A stretch of 64,000 nt of DNA from an uncultured Collinsella sp. (lineage in GTDB: Bacteria > Actinomycetota > Coriobacteriia > Coriobacteriales > Coriobacteriaceae), in assembly GCA_900540855.1 (NCBI GenBank), contig UQHK01000001.1, forward strand, positions 206,377 through 270,376, read 5' to 3'. Below are positions 54,591 through 63,233 of this stretch, piece by piece. A program made the position numbers and the translations under genes. The notes beneath the pieces are model-generated. The model saw only the letters and a list, made by a program, of their open reading frames with translations. It was not told where the DNA came from and searched no databases. The stretch's first letter is position 1. Each line of letters opens with the position of its first letter.

Positions 54591-54745
54591 ACCGGTTTAC
54601 TACGACGATTCCCGGATTTCCGACCTCACGCCTGCTTTCGCAAAACGGGCAGGCAATCTACCTGCGGTTTTACGAGCGGCGAATTCGGTGTGTTCAGCCA
54701 CCCTCAATCCAACGTAGTAAACCGGCATTGTTTTAAAATGGGACT
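54591..54745. repeat. Element with inverted ends, copy 2
   Basis: It starts ACCGGTTTACTACG and ends CGTAGTAAACCGGC, then TGTTTTAAAATGGG, like copy 1 at 53597. The interior is related but diverged (shared CTACCTGC and GGTTTT blocks). It lies about the same distance from its tRNA-Ala as copy 1. Bases 54385-54590 between hold no supported gene. Confidence 0.65.
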
Positions 54746-54793
54746 TAATTACTGGCAGCATATAAAGTAGTAATAATGCTCACTTGAACATTA

Positions 54794-55948
54794 TTACTTA
54801 CCAATACCAAGCCAATTGCACAGAACGTTGGCTCGCAATCTGGTCTCAGCGCATCTCATCGCCTCGGTTTTTGGTTTGTAGCGCAACTCCAATCGCTCAC
54901 ACACACTGTGAATGATGGCATCAAGCTGATCGTGATCATTGAGCATGTCATGGGTTACAAGAAATACGTCGTATCCCATGCTTTGTAATGCTGTCATTCG
55001 TGCGGCATCGTGGTCCAGCACGGCGCCTGAACCATGGATAACCTCTCCCTGAAGTTCGATAATCACAGCTTTCATTCTTATTGGGTTTACGATGACGATA
55101 TCGCCGTAACAGATTTTCTGACCTGCGATTTTTCGAGCTGAATTCGACAGCGGTGTTAAGTCGTTGACGTATATGTTTTTAAACTCCGCTCCGCCAGTAC
55201 GCCTCGGAAGACTTAGCAACATGATTCCAGCAACTTCTAGCGGGGATGCCGCAATACCCATTACCTGCCGTGCGGCTTCGTAGAATTGTTTTCCCCACAT
55301 CTCGCCCTTAACCTTCGCTGCAAATTTGTGCAGTTCTTCTATTTCAATAAGAGGCTTTCTCATCCAGAGCGATGTGCCTTTTCCGTTTGCTTTATTTCCG
55401 GATCCGTCATTCTGCTGCCCACTTTGATCATTCTCGCTGTCCTTCTGGCTCGCCCGAGCATAGACTCGCTTCCATGGGGCCTCGTCTTGGGTTTCATCTA
55501 GTTCAAAAAGACTTTCTGTGGTGTACTGCTCTTCTTCTGATTTTGCTTGCTCAAGTGCCATGTCGACCGCGGGCGATGGTTTAAAAACCGAAAACCATCC
55601 GCAGAGCTCGTACATGGCCAGAACCAGGTCGCATGAAGAAACGCTTCGAGTCATGGTGAATAGCGTATGAAGAGGGTCTGTGACGCTAAAGCCCATGCCC
55701 GTGTCGATCGAGACCTTCTCTGTATAGGCGCTGTTCCATCGGATGGTCCGTCTTGTCTCGGAATGTAGGTTGCTTCGAGTTGATGCTGCTGTGATGACTG
55801 GGGTCTTGAGGACGTCGGTTACGAAAGGGGCTTGGGATAGAGCTCGCCAGCCTTCTTCGGAGTTGGGTAGGCGCGGGTAGAGGTCGCGCACCTGCGGTGG
55901 GCAGCGCCAATAGCGGAATGCGGTGTTTGCGCAGACGATTTCGTCCAT
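54794..55948 (-). CDS. Hypothetical protein with possible PD-(D/E)XK nuclease-like C-terminus
   Basis: A 384-residue protein not assigned to a named family. The N-terminal half includes LYPRLPNSEEGW and a region like AbiEi/DUF559-associated domains (SVTDPLHTLFTMTRSVS). A Gln/Asn/Lys-rich linker follows. The C-terminal part (about 290-384) has GDIVIVNP, then VIIELQGEV and LDHDAARMTALQSMGYDVFLVTHD, an Asp...Glu-x-Gln pattern and strand order like Vsr/DUF559 endonucleases. ATG 55948 has GGGGAGG five bases upstream. It stands alone between tRNA genes. Confidence 0.6.
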   Translation of the reverse strand: MDEIVCANTAFRYWRCPPQVRDLYPRLPNSEEGWRALSQAPFVTDVLKTPVITAASTRSNLHSETRRTIRWNSAYTEKVSIDTGMGFSVTDPLHTLFTMTRSVSSCDLVLAMYELCGWFSVFKPSPAVDMALEQAKSEEEQYTTESLFELDETQDEAPWKRVYARASQKDSENDQSGQQNDGSGNKANGKGTSLWMRKPLIEIEELHKFAAKVKGEMWGKQFYEAARQVMGIAASPLEVAGIMLLSLPRRTGGAEFKNIYVNDLTPLSNSARKIAGQKICYGDIVIVNPIRMKAVIIELQGEVIHGSGAVLDHDAARMTALQSMGYDVFLVTHDMLNDHDQLDAIIHSVCERLELRYKPKTEAMRCAETRLRANVLCNWLGIGK

Positions 55949-56280
55949 TTGCGCCTCCCCTGGTATCGGCCGTAGACCGTGCGGTTGTGGTCGTGGACGA
56001 TTATCTACCGGGGCATCATGCGGGTAAGTACCGGAAGCTGACCAAACGCTGACCAAAAGCTTGACGCAATCCGTTGAAAAGCCGCCATAGGCATGAACGC
56101 GCTGGTACAAGCTGTGAGCCAGCGGTCTCTGTCTCCACAATTGCACATAGATTACGCAGGGAATTCAATGAATGAACGCAGACGCATTTTGCAAAACGCG
56201 CAATGACGACACCTAAGGTGAACTGCGTAACATATAACGCCTTAGGTAACTTCGCTTCAATTTTGGTGTCAAAAAGAAAA

Positions 56281-56312
56281 AGGTCAGAGGCTTAACACCT
56301 CTGACCTGTGCT
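56281..56312 (-). terminator. Terminator of tRNA-Val
   Basis: On the - strand AGGTCAGAGG and CCTCTGACCT form a 10-bp stem with a seven-base loop, followed by TTTTTC running left of 56281. Confidence 0.85.
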
Positions 56313-56317
56313 TTAGA

Positions 56318-56392
56318 TGGTGGGCGATACAAGATTCGAACTTGTGACCCCATCCGTGTGAAGGATATGCTCTACCCCTGAGCCAATCGCCC
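56318..56392 (-). tRNA. tRNA-Val (CAC)
   Basis: A 75-base cloverleaf on the - strand. Acceptor arms GGGCGAT/ATCGCCC pair, the anticodon loop TTCACAC carries CAC, the T-loop is TTCGAAT, and CCA is encoded. Upstream TTGGTA and TTAGTAT at 17-base spacing form a likely promoter. Confidence 0.92.
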
Positions 56393-56530
56393 GTCGCCTT
56401 TCGGCAAAAGAGATACTAACATAGCCGTGCGCGGTTTACCAAGAACTTTTTGCCCTCGATTTTAAATTCGTGGGTGCTAGCCAAGCCAAAGCAACCAAAG
56501 CAATCGACAAAACCGCAGCTAAACCACCAT

Positions 56531-57319
56531 TTACCGCTTAATCCACGAAGTCTCAGGACGGCAGATAAGTCGCGCGTTGTTGTAAGCCATGTCGAGCGTG
56601 AGACAGGTACGCGCTGCGTAGAAACCGTCCTCGCGCTGGATGGTCAGCGCCAGCTCGGGCTTGTCGCCGGTCAGGCACAGCGGCAAGAGCAGCTGGATCC
56701 GGCCGCCGTAGAACTGCGGCACAGCGAGCGTGTAGTTTGCGGCGGCGCGGCGGGCGGCCTCGACGACGGCGCCCTCAAAAGCGCGGCGCAGCAGCAGCGA
56801 GTTGTCCTCCCCCATCAGGCTGGCGGGGATGCGCGTAAGGTTCTCCTCGTCGCCCAGAATGTGGTCGATGTTGGAACGGATGGGCAGTCGATAGTCAAAG
56901 ACCAGCTCGGAGGGGTCCTCGGCAAAGCGCACGCGGCACGGCAGGTACTCAAACGAGACCAGCATGGGGTCGCTCTCCTTAAAGAAGCCCTTCAAAAACC
57001 AGCGCTGGCGCGCGTCGGGCTTGGTGTTGGGCTCAAACAGGCCGTAGATGGTCTCGTAGCGACGCGTGTACAGGCCGGTATTGAACAGGCAGCGGTCATC
57101 GTCGAACACCAGCGGCAGATTGGACGGCGCGGTCTGGTCTACGTCGCGTTCGGTCAAAAAGACCGCGCGGCTAAATGAAAACGACAGGTAGTTTTTGAGG
57201 ATGCGGTTGCCGGGACCCCAGTCCTCGGGGTCGGCGAGGTCGACCAGGCGGTCGTAGCAGGGCTCGGGGCAAAACGCGAAGTCGTACACATTGCTGCACA
57301 GGGTGCTGGGGATCTCCAT
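56531..57319 (-). CDS. DUF3825 domain protein
   Basis: A 262-residue protein of the DUF3825 family, with no membrane segment. Recognisable features are RILKNYLSFSFSRA (about 40-53), the aromatic GLYTRRYETIYGLFEPN, and a C-terminal region PQFYGGRIQLLLPLCL with QREDGFY and TCLTLDMAYNNARL. DUF3825 is often joined to RNA-binding OST-HTH/LOTUS-type domains, but none is present here. ATG 57319 lacks a strong ribosome-binding site; TTG 57334 is an alternative. Confidence 0.65.
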   Translation of the reverse strand: MEIPSTLCSNVYDFAFCPEPCYDRLVDLADPEDWGPGNRILKNYLSFSFSRAVFLTERDVDQTAPSNLPLVFDDDRCLFNTGLYTRRYETIYGLFEPNTKPDARQRWFLKGFFKESDPMLVSFEYLPCRVRFAEDPSELVFDYRLPIRSNIDHILGDEENLTRIPASLMGEDNSLLLRRAFEGAVVEAARRAAANYTLAVPQFYGGRIQLLLPLCLTGDKPELALTIQREDGFYAARTCLTLDMAYNNARLICRPETSWIKR

Positions 57320-57364
57320 GTGGCGTCCAATCAAGATGATGGCAGGCGTGCGGATGCTTTGATT

Positions 57365-57526
57365 CTATACGTGCGACGGGTCGCCCGTGCCCACAACGCA
57401 ACCGCGGCGCAGCTCGTCGGCGAGTTCTTCTCGCGTGCGGTTTCCGGGAACAAGGTCCTGGATCCATGCAAAGTACTGGTTGTCTTTGGGCTCGGGGCTG
57501 TCAGACAGCGCGTCCAGTGCCGTCTT
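57365..57526 (-). pseudogene. Short gene remnant upstream of the DUF3825 gene
   Basis: On the - strand 53 codons read as clean protein (for example NQYFAWIQDLVPGNRTREEL, then RRGCVVGTGDPSHV) up to a TAG at 57365. An in-frame TAG precedes them at 57527-57529 and no start exists, so this is probably the 3' end of a decayed gene. The family was not recognised. Confidence 0.4.
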
Positions 57527-57612
57527 CTAGCTGAACATAGCTCCATAGCATTTCTACCTCGTATACGACTTTTTGAGTTAAAAGCCTGCCCCCCAACGCG
57601 GGATGAATCGCA

Positions 57613-58290
57613 CTAGTTACCCGACCCAAATACGTCATCTACAAGATCAGGCAAGTCTGTCCATACTTGATAGGCGGCAACGTTGTTCGGATTCATTTCT
57701 CTTGCACGACGTTTATTATCCGTATTATGCTTTGCGGCATTGGTCAAAGCCTGGGCCTTGTTGCCGTCAATCATTTCGAGATTTACCGACTTGAACTTTG
57801 ACGCGGAGGACCTGTTGGGGTCAGTAGATTTTAGAACGCCAAGGTCGCGCGCTCTTTTCTCACATTGTGGCGTCGATGCAAAAGTTTCCGGGCATGGTGA
57901 GACATGATCGATAAGCCATACTTCAAAACATGGATTAGAGATTGCGAGCCTAACTCCCTTTGTCTTTGCTTCTCGTTCTGCTGCGGCTAGGTTTCTGAAC
58001 TCATCTGAATCGACCACGATCCATGCGGAACTCAATGCTTCGATTTCGCCTGCTTTAACGGCCTTTTTATCTGAATCGAGCTCTCGCGAAAGCTGCTTGG
58101 CCACCTTCAAAGGGTCTCCGTCAATATGCCGATACAGCACGCTTCCGCGAACGTCCATTTCAGTAATAAGGAAGTTAAAATATTCGGTTTCGGTCACCTT
58201 TCCATTGGACACAATTAGGTGGCGCTTTCGCTTGGCTCTTGTCTGCTTTTTGCGGCCGCGAGCAAGCCCTCTCCTTTCTGCCTTAGCCAT
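57613..58290 (-). CDS. RloB-family protein (AbiLii-like)
   Basis: A 225-residue RloB protein. The basic N-terminus RGLARGRKKQTRAKRKRH is followed by a Toprim-like core: VSNGKVTETEYFNFL, AWIVVDSDEF (acidic metal site) and ISNPCFEVWLIDH. RloB pairs with an SMC-like ATPase (RloA) in the AbiL abortive-infection system and near type I restriction loci. Here it overlaps the partner ATPase gene by eight bases, supporting a two-gene defence unit. Confidence 0.85.
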   Translation of the reverse strand: MAKAERRGLARGRKKQTRAKRKRHLIVSNGKVTETEYFNFLITEMDVRGSVLYRHIDGDPLKVAKQLSRELDSDKKAVKAGEIEALSSAWIVVDSDEFRNLAAAEREAKTKGVRLAISNPCFEVWLIDHVSPCPETFASTPQCEKRARDLGVLKSTDPNRSSASKFKSVNLEMIDGNKAQALTNAAKHNTDNKRRAREMNPNNVAAYQVWTDLPDLVDDVFGSGN

Positions 58291-59578
58291 TTATGTCAGC
58301 GCCTTCCTTCATGAGTTGGGCCACAAGTTGATGAAAACTTGGGTTGGGCAGCGGCACATAGACACCGTTTAAGTAATTGCGCCCCAGATTCTCATTTGCA
58401 CGAGGCGAATACTCCATCGCAGCAATTAATTGCGAAGCACCTTCAGAGTCCTTTTCCACAAACCAGACCTGGTCACGTTCAAGCACCTCTTCCATAGGGC
58501 TGGTTCGCGTCATCAAGGTGACATCATGGGTCGAGAAGATTAGCTGCGCGCCCTTTGGATTTGTGTCGGGATCGGCGAACAGTGAGACGAAGTCGCGCAG
58601 GAGCGTAGGATGAAGGCTCGAATCAAGCTCGTCAATTACTGTTGTGGCCCCACTGCTTAAAGAGCGTAAAGCTACCGAGAAAAACGCCAGCGCAGCTTTT
58701 GTACCTTCCGATTCATGGGCGGAGTCCAGCCAAAAGCCATCTCCAGAGCCTTTGTGGTGGAAGAACAGGTCATAAGCGAACGACCATTTAAAGTTATCTG
58801 CTTTTTTATTGCGCGCCTCTTTTGGAATACCATCGGGTCCGATGAGTGAATCTTTTAAACCAGGGAAGCCTTCAGCTTGACGAACGTCCATGCCATCAAT
58901 TCCGATGTCAGCATATTTAATGAGTTGAGACAACATTTTGGCACGAGGGTCATCGTTGAGAAATAGTTTTTTAATGGTTGTAAGTTCTGCTAGATAATGC
59001 GTTGCGTCGTAGAGATAGACATCGTTGGCGAGAGCGGCGAATGCCGGCTGAATCACATTATTGCCTGCTGCCGCAACAACAGATAAGAACAAAGAGTTTT
59101 TACGCGTGATATCCCAAAGCTGTTTTTTAGCGCCCGTAAAGGAGCTGCCAAATTTAATCGACTGTTTCCCGTTAACCGAAGTGCGGTCATAGAGGAGGGA
59201 CGGTTGTTTCGATCGGTATACGGTGAGGTTCTCATAAGTAACCTCATTTTTGTTTACACCAAATGAAAACTCATACTTCAAATTGCTGGCGGTAAATTCA
59301 ATCGAGAACTCGGTATCACTTGATCGAGACTCTGAGTCAAGTAAAAAAGGAATGACAGGTATATGAGATTTCGAATCACCCGTTGCATAACCGTTGCGAA
59401 TAAAATACGAGACAAAGACTAGGGCGTCTAAGAAATTTGATTTGCCTGACGCGTTTGCACCGTAAACCGCAGCCACTCGCACGGGCCCAAGTTCCTTTTT
59501 GCTCGAAATCGGTTCAAACGAGAACTGCTGAGCATCTCGAAAGCTCTGGAAGTTCTTAAAAGAAAAATTGAGAATCAT
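58283..59578 (-). CDS. RloA-type AAA ATPase (AbiLi-like)
   Basis: A 431-residue ATPase of the AAA_15/AAA_21 (OLD/SMC-like) group. The N-terminal FSFKNFQSFRDAQQFSFEP starts the fold, Walker A is YGANASGKSNFL (about residues 34-45), and the Walker B and D-loop region is TTVIDELDSSLHPTL, followed by the switch strand LIFSTHDVTLM. It is the first gene of the RloAB unit. Such pairs stop phage replication, often by killing or arresting the host. The ATG at 59578 begins the conserved domain. Confidence 0.87.
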   Translation of the reverse strand: MILNFSFKNFQSFRDAQQFSFEPISSKKELGPVRVAAVYGANASGKSNFLDALVFVSYFIRNGYATGDSKSHIPVIPFLLDSESRSSDTEFSIEFTASNLKYEFSFGVNKNEVTYENLTVYRSKQPSLLYDRTSVNGKQSIKFGSSFTGAKKQLWDITRKNSLFLSVVAAAGNNVIQPAFAALANDVYLYDATHYLAELTTIKKLFLNDDPRAKMLSQLIKYADIGIDGMDVRQAEGFPGLKDSLIGPDGIPKEARNKKADNFKWSFAYDLFFHHKGSGDGFWLDSAHESEGTKAALAFFSVALRSLSSGATTVIDELDSSLHPTLLRDFVSLFADPDTNPKGAQLIFSTHDVTLMTRTSPMEEVLERDQVWFVEKDSEGASQLIAAMEYSPRANENLGRNYLNGVYVPLPNPSFHQLVAQLMKEGADING

Positions 59579-59794
59579 CGTCAGAATCCTTTTCACAAAA
59601 GCCGACGCCCATGACATCCTTAAATTACAACGACAATTATATTGTTTTAAAACCAATATTTGTTAGTTATGAACAAATATCCGCTTTAAATCGAGACATA
59701 AAACAAGAGTTTCAATCGGTCTTGTAGATAGGGGCGTTAATGCGCGTTGGTACAGTTGCCTGAGATGGGTGACGAATCCGAGCAAAGCGAATGC

Positions 59795-60424
59795 TCAGTC
59801 TTTCTTTAGCGAATAGAAGTCAATCAGCTCTAGCTGCTCGACGAACTTCTCGAGATACGAGGCGACTTGCTCGTTGTTCACGAATAAAGGTCTGTCCTGC
59901 GTCAGCTTGCCCGACTTGTAGGACGGATATCGGAGGCTGATGCCGTTGTCGTCGATGTCGGCAATGCTGTTCACGAATGCCCCCATATTCTTGATGACCT
60001 GTCGGTCCTCGCGCCCCCTTTGTTCCGGGAACCGCGAGAGCAGGGAGTTCCAGAGTCCTGAGAGGCCGTGGTTCCCCTTCGGCTCACGGCCGCACTTCCT
60101 AATCGCCCGCTTGATAGCGAGTTCCATACAGTGCCTCGTGAGAAATAGCACAGGAATCGCGTAGGAATGATTTAGTATCACGTACATGCTTGGCCTATCG
60201 ATAGCCGTCCTGCCGGCTGCGGCCAACACCTTGGCAGCATTGAGGAATGAGCGGATGAACTCGTCTTCGAACATCTGGTCCTTGAGCTCAGGCTTCATAA
60301 GAGCAGACAAGTCAAGCAGCGAGAAGCTGTTGAGCGTCGGGTCTTCCAGGCCCTTCATCTGCGGCTTCATCGCGCGGCTCTTTTCGTATTTGGGGAAGAC
60401 ATGGTTCTTGAACGCGTCGCCCAT
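59795..60424 (-). CDS. HEPN-like helical protein
   Basis: A 209-residue, mostly helical protein with no recognised name. The core AIPVLFLTRHCMELAIKRAIRK, followed by NHGLSGLWNSLLSRFPE, resembles HEPN-type proteins, in which a conserved Arg/His helix can form an RNase site (here R-H in LTRHC). Such genes are common in defence islands and toxin pairs. It lies upstream of RloAB with a 216-base gap. A small broken frame ends right at its start codon. Confidence 0.55.
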   Translation of the reverse strand: MGDAFKNHVFPKYEKSRAMKPQMKGLEDPTLNSFSLLDLSALMKPELKDQMFEDEFIRSFLNAAKVLAAAGRTAIDRPSMYVILNHSYAIPVLFLTRHCMELAIKRAIRKCGREPKGNHGLSGLWNSLLSRFPEQRGREDRQVIKNMGAFVNSIADIDDNGISLRYPSYKSGKLTQDRPLFVNNEQVASYLEKFVEQLELIDFYSLKKD

Positions 60425-60524
60425 CTAGAGCACCTCCCCGGTGGTCGCTACCATCTTCGCCTCCCGACCGTCGGTCAATGAACACGGTCACGGGCTCGCC
60501 CTTGGTCTTCGTGACGATAGTCAT
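60425..60524 (-). pseudogene. Possible frameshifted small gene before the HEPN-like gene
   Basis: From ATG 60524 the - strand reads MTIVTKTKGEPVTVFID. Shifting frame by one base gives DGREAKMVATTGEVL and a TAG placed directly before the ATG of the HEPN-like gene. A small upstream partner of about 32 residues with one frameshift would explain this. The evidence is slight. Confidence 0.25.
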
Positions 60525-60679
60525 GAATCAGCGGTCTATTTTATTTGCTACAAATGACTATGATTCGGATTAATTTGAACAGCTTGTTTCCTGCTCTTGG
60601 TCCGCTTCGGCGGCTTGGGGTGGTGCTGCACTGTCTATCTCAGAGTCCAATAATCACACACTAGTGATTGAGGTCTGTA

Positions 60680-61003
60680 TCAGCAAAAATAATAAACCCC
60701 GTTAGCAAGCTCGTTCCATTTTTGCTTAAGAAAGGCCTCATTTGTAACAACCCATTCAGAAGCCAATTTCATTTTCTTGGAATTGATGTTTCCGGTGATC
60801 ACTTTACCTGAGGGTATTTCAAGAACAACTTCTTTTTGCTGATATTGAGCATGTAGGTGAGGCTTGTTGTGGCCGTTTTCGGAAGTGTGAATGATAAATA
60901 TAATCCCATTTTCCTCCCCAACACGTCCTCGCTTCGAGATGTAGTCGAATATGCATTGCCATTCGCGCATTTCTGGAGCTTGAAAGTGTAACCAAACGGC
61001 CAT
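60680..61003 (-). CDS. DUF4160-like small protein
   Basis: A 107-residue protein. The segment HTSENGHNKPHLHAQYQQKE is the hallmark of DUF4160, followed by strands (VVLEIPSGKVITGNI) and a helix ending in LKQKWNELANG. These proteins are often encoded beside a DUF2442 partner and are considered toxin-antitoxin-like or accessory, but no such partner is seen here. ATG 61003 has AAGGGGAG upstream. Confidence 0.7.
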   Translation of the reverse strand: MAVWLHFQAPEMREWQCIFDYISKRGRVGEENGIIFIIHTSENGHNKPHLHAQYQQKEVVLEIPSGKVITGNINSKKMKLASEWVVTNEAFLKQKWNELANGVYYFC

Positions 61004-61302
61004 TGTCTCCCCTTCATGTTCGGCATGTTGCTTTGCAGTCATGTTAGACGGATGAAGTCAACGTCACATTATTAGGCTATTTCATTTAAGATATTAACGA
61101 AGTCAGCTCTACGGTTTGCGTTGCTTTTGCTGCACTCGAGTGGCGAGCCATAGATTCAATGGCAATCTTGCTTTCAAGAATTCAACCCGTCAATCAATGC
61201 TTTCATCGTGGAGTCCAGTATTTTGAGTAGTCAATTCGCGATGAGCGGCGAGTAGCAAGTAATGAATGCTCGGGCACTGTGCTCTTTTGAAAAACGAGCG
61301 CC
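61004..61302. other. AT-rich stretch without a supported gene
   Basis: No reading frame, RNA gene or clear terminator could be supported on either strand between the DUF4160 gene and the LPKTG gene. Confidence 0.5.
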
Positions 61303-62364
61303 TCAGCAGCGATGTACGGCGCACAAAAGTGCTGATCCCTGCAGGAATAGCGCTAAGGAGGCAGCGATCCAGTTGCTGTCGCCGGTCTTGGGGAGTGTCG
61401 CTGCGGTCGCGCTGGTGGCTTTAGGCTTGGACGGCGCAGGCACCGTGGTCTTGGTCACCCTCGTCTTGGTCGTTATGTTTGTCTTGGGCGACGTGGCCGC
61501 AGGCTTCACCGCGGGATCGGTCGGCGAACTAGCACCGGGCTGCCCTGCAGCAGGACCGGCACCACCAGCAGTTTCACTAGCCCCGCCACCTGGCACCTCG
61601 CCCCTGTCCGTCTCCCCCGCCGGAGGCGTGGCGACATCGGGCACAACCACCACATGCGGTGCCATCGCACCGGAGGCATCCAACACGCCGCCAGCACCAA
61701 AAGCCCCACCAACAGGCGTCACAAACCGCGCGGACACAAGCGACCCGCCCGTGCATGCAACGCCGCCGTCGGTACCGGCCGCATCGAGCCGCGAGGCGTC
61801 GACGGAAAGCCGGCAGCCAACCGCACCGTCGCCAAGGCCCGCGTCCTGCAGATACACGCCGTAGGCGCGCACGCCCGCTCCGGTCCCTGCGCCGGCGGCA
61901 ACGACGCGCCCGCCGCCGCGCACGGCCATGTTGCCGGCGATCACACCGGCGACCGCCTCGTCCGTGATATCGGCCCCGTCTGCCCGGACATCGACGGTGC
62001 AGCCGTCCACCGCGATCGCCTGCGAAACGTGGATCCCGCACTGCGAGCCCGTCGCCGTCAGGGTCCCGGTGCCGCGAAGCGTCAGGTTGCCCCACACCTC
62101 CATGCCGCACAGCGTGATGTCCGCATCGGGCGCATGCGACTCCGTCACGGAGTTTTGCCCGGCAAGCGTCAGCACCAGGTCGCCCTCGGCGCCGATGGCC
62201 TCGCCCGCGTAGCCGTTAAGCTCCAGGTGGTCGGCATCGGTCCAGGCCCAGCCGGGGCCCGACACGCCCGGCTCGTAGTACGTCGCGCCCGCGATGATGA
62301 GGCTCTCCGCGCCCGCTGCATAAGAAGGCCCGCCCAGCAAAACGCATAGGCAGGTAATCGTCAT
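61303..62364 (-). CDS. LPXTG-anchored surface protein, copy 1
   Basis: A 353-residue cell-wall-anchored protein. A short signal peptide (TCLCVLLGGPSYAAGA) is followed by a carbohydrate-binding-like or right-handed beta region (about 20-235; GDLVLTLAGQNSV, NLTLRGTGTLTATG, with paired cysteines), a Pro/Thr/Lys/Ala-rich wall-spanning stalk (about 240-325), the sortase motif LPKTG, a hydrophobic helix and a short tail. Ligand is unknown. A second, partly identical gene starts downstream on the same strand at 63234. No sortase gene is in the window. Confidence 0.85.
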   Translation of the reverse strand: MTITCLCVLLGGPSYAAGAESLIIAGATYYEPGVSGPGWAWTDADHLELNGYAGEAIGAEGDLVLTLAGQNSVTESHAPDADITLCGMEVWGNLTLRGTGTLTATGSQCGIHVSQAIAVDGCTVDVRADGADITDEAVAGVIAGNMAVRGGGRVVAAGAGTGAGVRAYGVYLQDAGLGDGAVGCRLSVDASRLDAAGTDGGVACTGGSLVSARFVTPVGGAFGAGGVLDASGAMAPHVVVVPDVATPPAGETDRGEVPGGGASETAGGAGPAAGQPGASSPTDPAVKPAATSPKTNITTKTRVTKTTVPAPSKPKATSATAATLPKTGDSNWIAASLALFLQGSALLCAVHRC

Positions 62365-62453
62365 TGTGCAGCTACATATCCAACAAGATTGAACAAATTG
62401 GATGCCATTAGGTTGAAATCCGAATGGTTTTGGTGGTTTCGATATTAAGGGAA

Positions 62454-62753
62454 TTATCGGAACAGCTCATCATGGCTGCCGGTGCGTTCAAAGAAAGCTA
62501 CCTCTTCGTTTGATGACCATATAACAAGCCAGTCGCCAGAGTTTGCTACGTGACATTCGTTTCGCCCTGCCCAGTTGCCGCTTAGCCTGTGCATATTATG
62601 ACGTCGCTTTAATATGTCCATTGACTCAGGTGTATTCTGTAGCACCAGGTCAATTAGCTTTTGAAGCTCAGATAAATCCCATTTACGGCGCTTTGCTTTT
62701 TTCTTTAAATCGCGGGAGAAGGCTGCAGAGAACTCTGCGGTTAACGTGCTCAT
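62454..62753 (-). CDS. YafQ-like mRNA interferase toxin
   Basis: A 99-residue toxin of the RelE/YafQ group. The basic N-terminus (FSRDLKKKAKRRKWDL) and the C-terminal core RLSGNWAGRNECHV, SGDWLVIW and FFERTGSHDELF match YafQ, including the His residues, the Asp-Trp pair and the final His and Phe used in ribosome-dependent mRNA cleavage. It overlaps the antitoxin gene by four bases (ATGA). Confidence 0.9.
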   Translation of the reverse strand: MSTLTAEFSAAFSRDLKKKAKRRKWDLSELQKLIDLVLQNTPESMDILKRRHNMHRLSGNWAGRNECHVANSGDWLVIWSSNEEVAFFERTGSHDELFR

Positions 62754-63025
62754 TGTGCCATCGCCGCAGCGATCAGATCGGCGCCATTGTCAAAGCGTCC
62801 TTTTTTGCCAGATGCAAGAAAAGCGTCCCCCTCGCGAATGGCCTCAAGGCTTTCGGCATTGGGCTCCTCAGGGGCAAAAGTCAACGGGATGCGATGGGTG
62901 TTGACCATTTGCTTGAAGAAAGCGCGCGTCACGGACGACAAATCAAGTCCATAGTAATCAGCAACTTCCGCCGCCTCGCGTTTGAGGTCATCGTCAACCC
63001 TGATGGTTAATGTTGAGCTTGCCAT
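62750..63025 (-). CDS. RelB/DinJ-family antitoxin
   Basis: A 91-residue antitoxin with an N-terminal ribbon-helix-helix (TLTIRVDDDLKREAAEVADYYGLDLSSVTRAFFKQ) and a C-terminal toxin-binding tail (FAPEEPNAESLEAIREGDAF). It should neutralise the following YafQ-like toxin and repress its own promoter. ATG 63025 has GGAAGG seven bases upstream. TATACT on the - strand just upstream is a likely -10. Confidence 0.9.
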   Translation of the reverse strand: MASSTLTIRVDDDLKREAAEVADYYGLDLSSVTRAFFKQMVNTHRIPLTFAPEEPNAESLEAIREGDAFLASGKKGRFDNGADLIAAAMAQ

Positions 63026-63154
63026 TTTTAGACCTTCCAATCGCGTGAGTTTACCCTTAGTATAACGCACATACAATAGTAGATTATGTAATTACAAGTA
63101 ATTAACTATGCATTTGAGTTGTATGGCACGTAAGAATTTGCATGCGCGAAAATA

Positions 63155-63181
63155 GCAACGCTCCCTTTTCAGAAGCGTTGC
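63155..63181 (-). terminator. Terminator of the second LPXTG gene
   Basis: GCAACGCT (63155-63162) and AGCGTTGC (63174-63181) are perfect arms; on the - strand the stem is followed by TATTTTCG. Confidence 0.65.
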
Positions 63182-63233
63182 CCTCAAAGCTTCAACGGAG
63201 TTCTTTTATTGCAGCTAGGCGCGTCGCGCGGTC

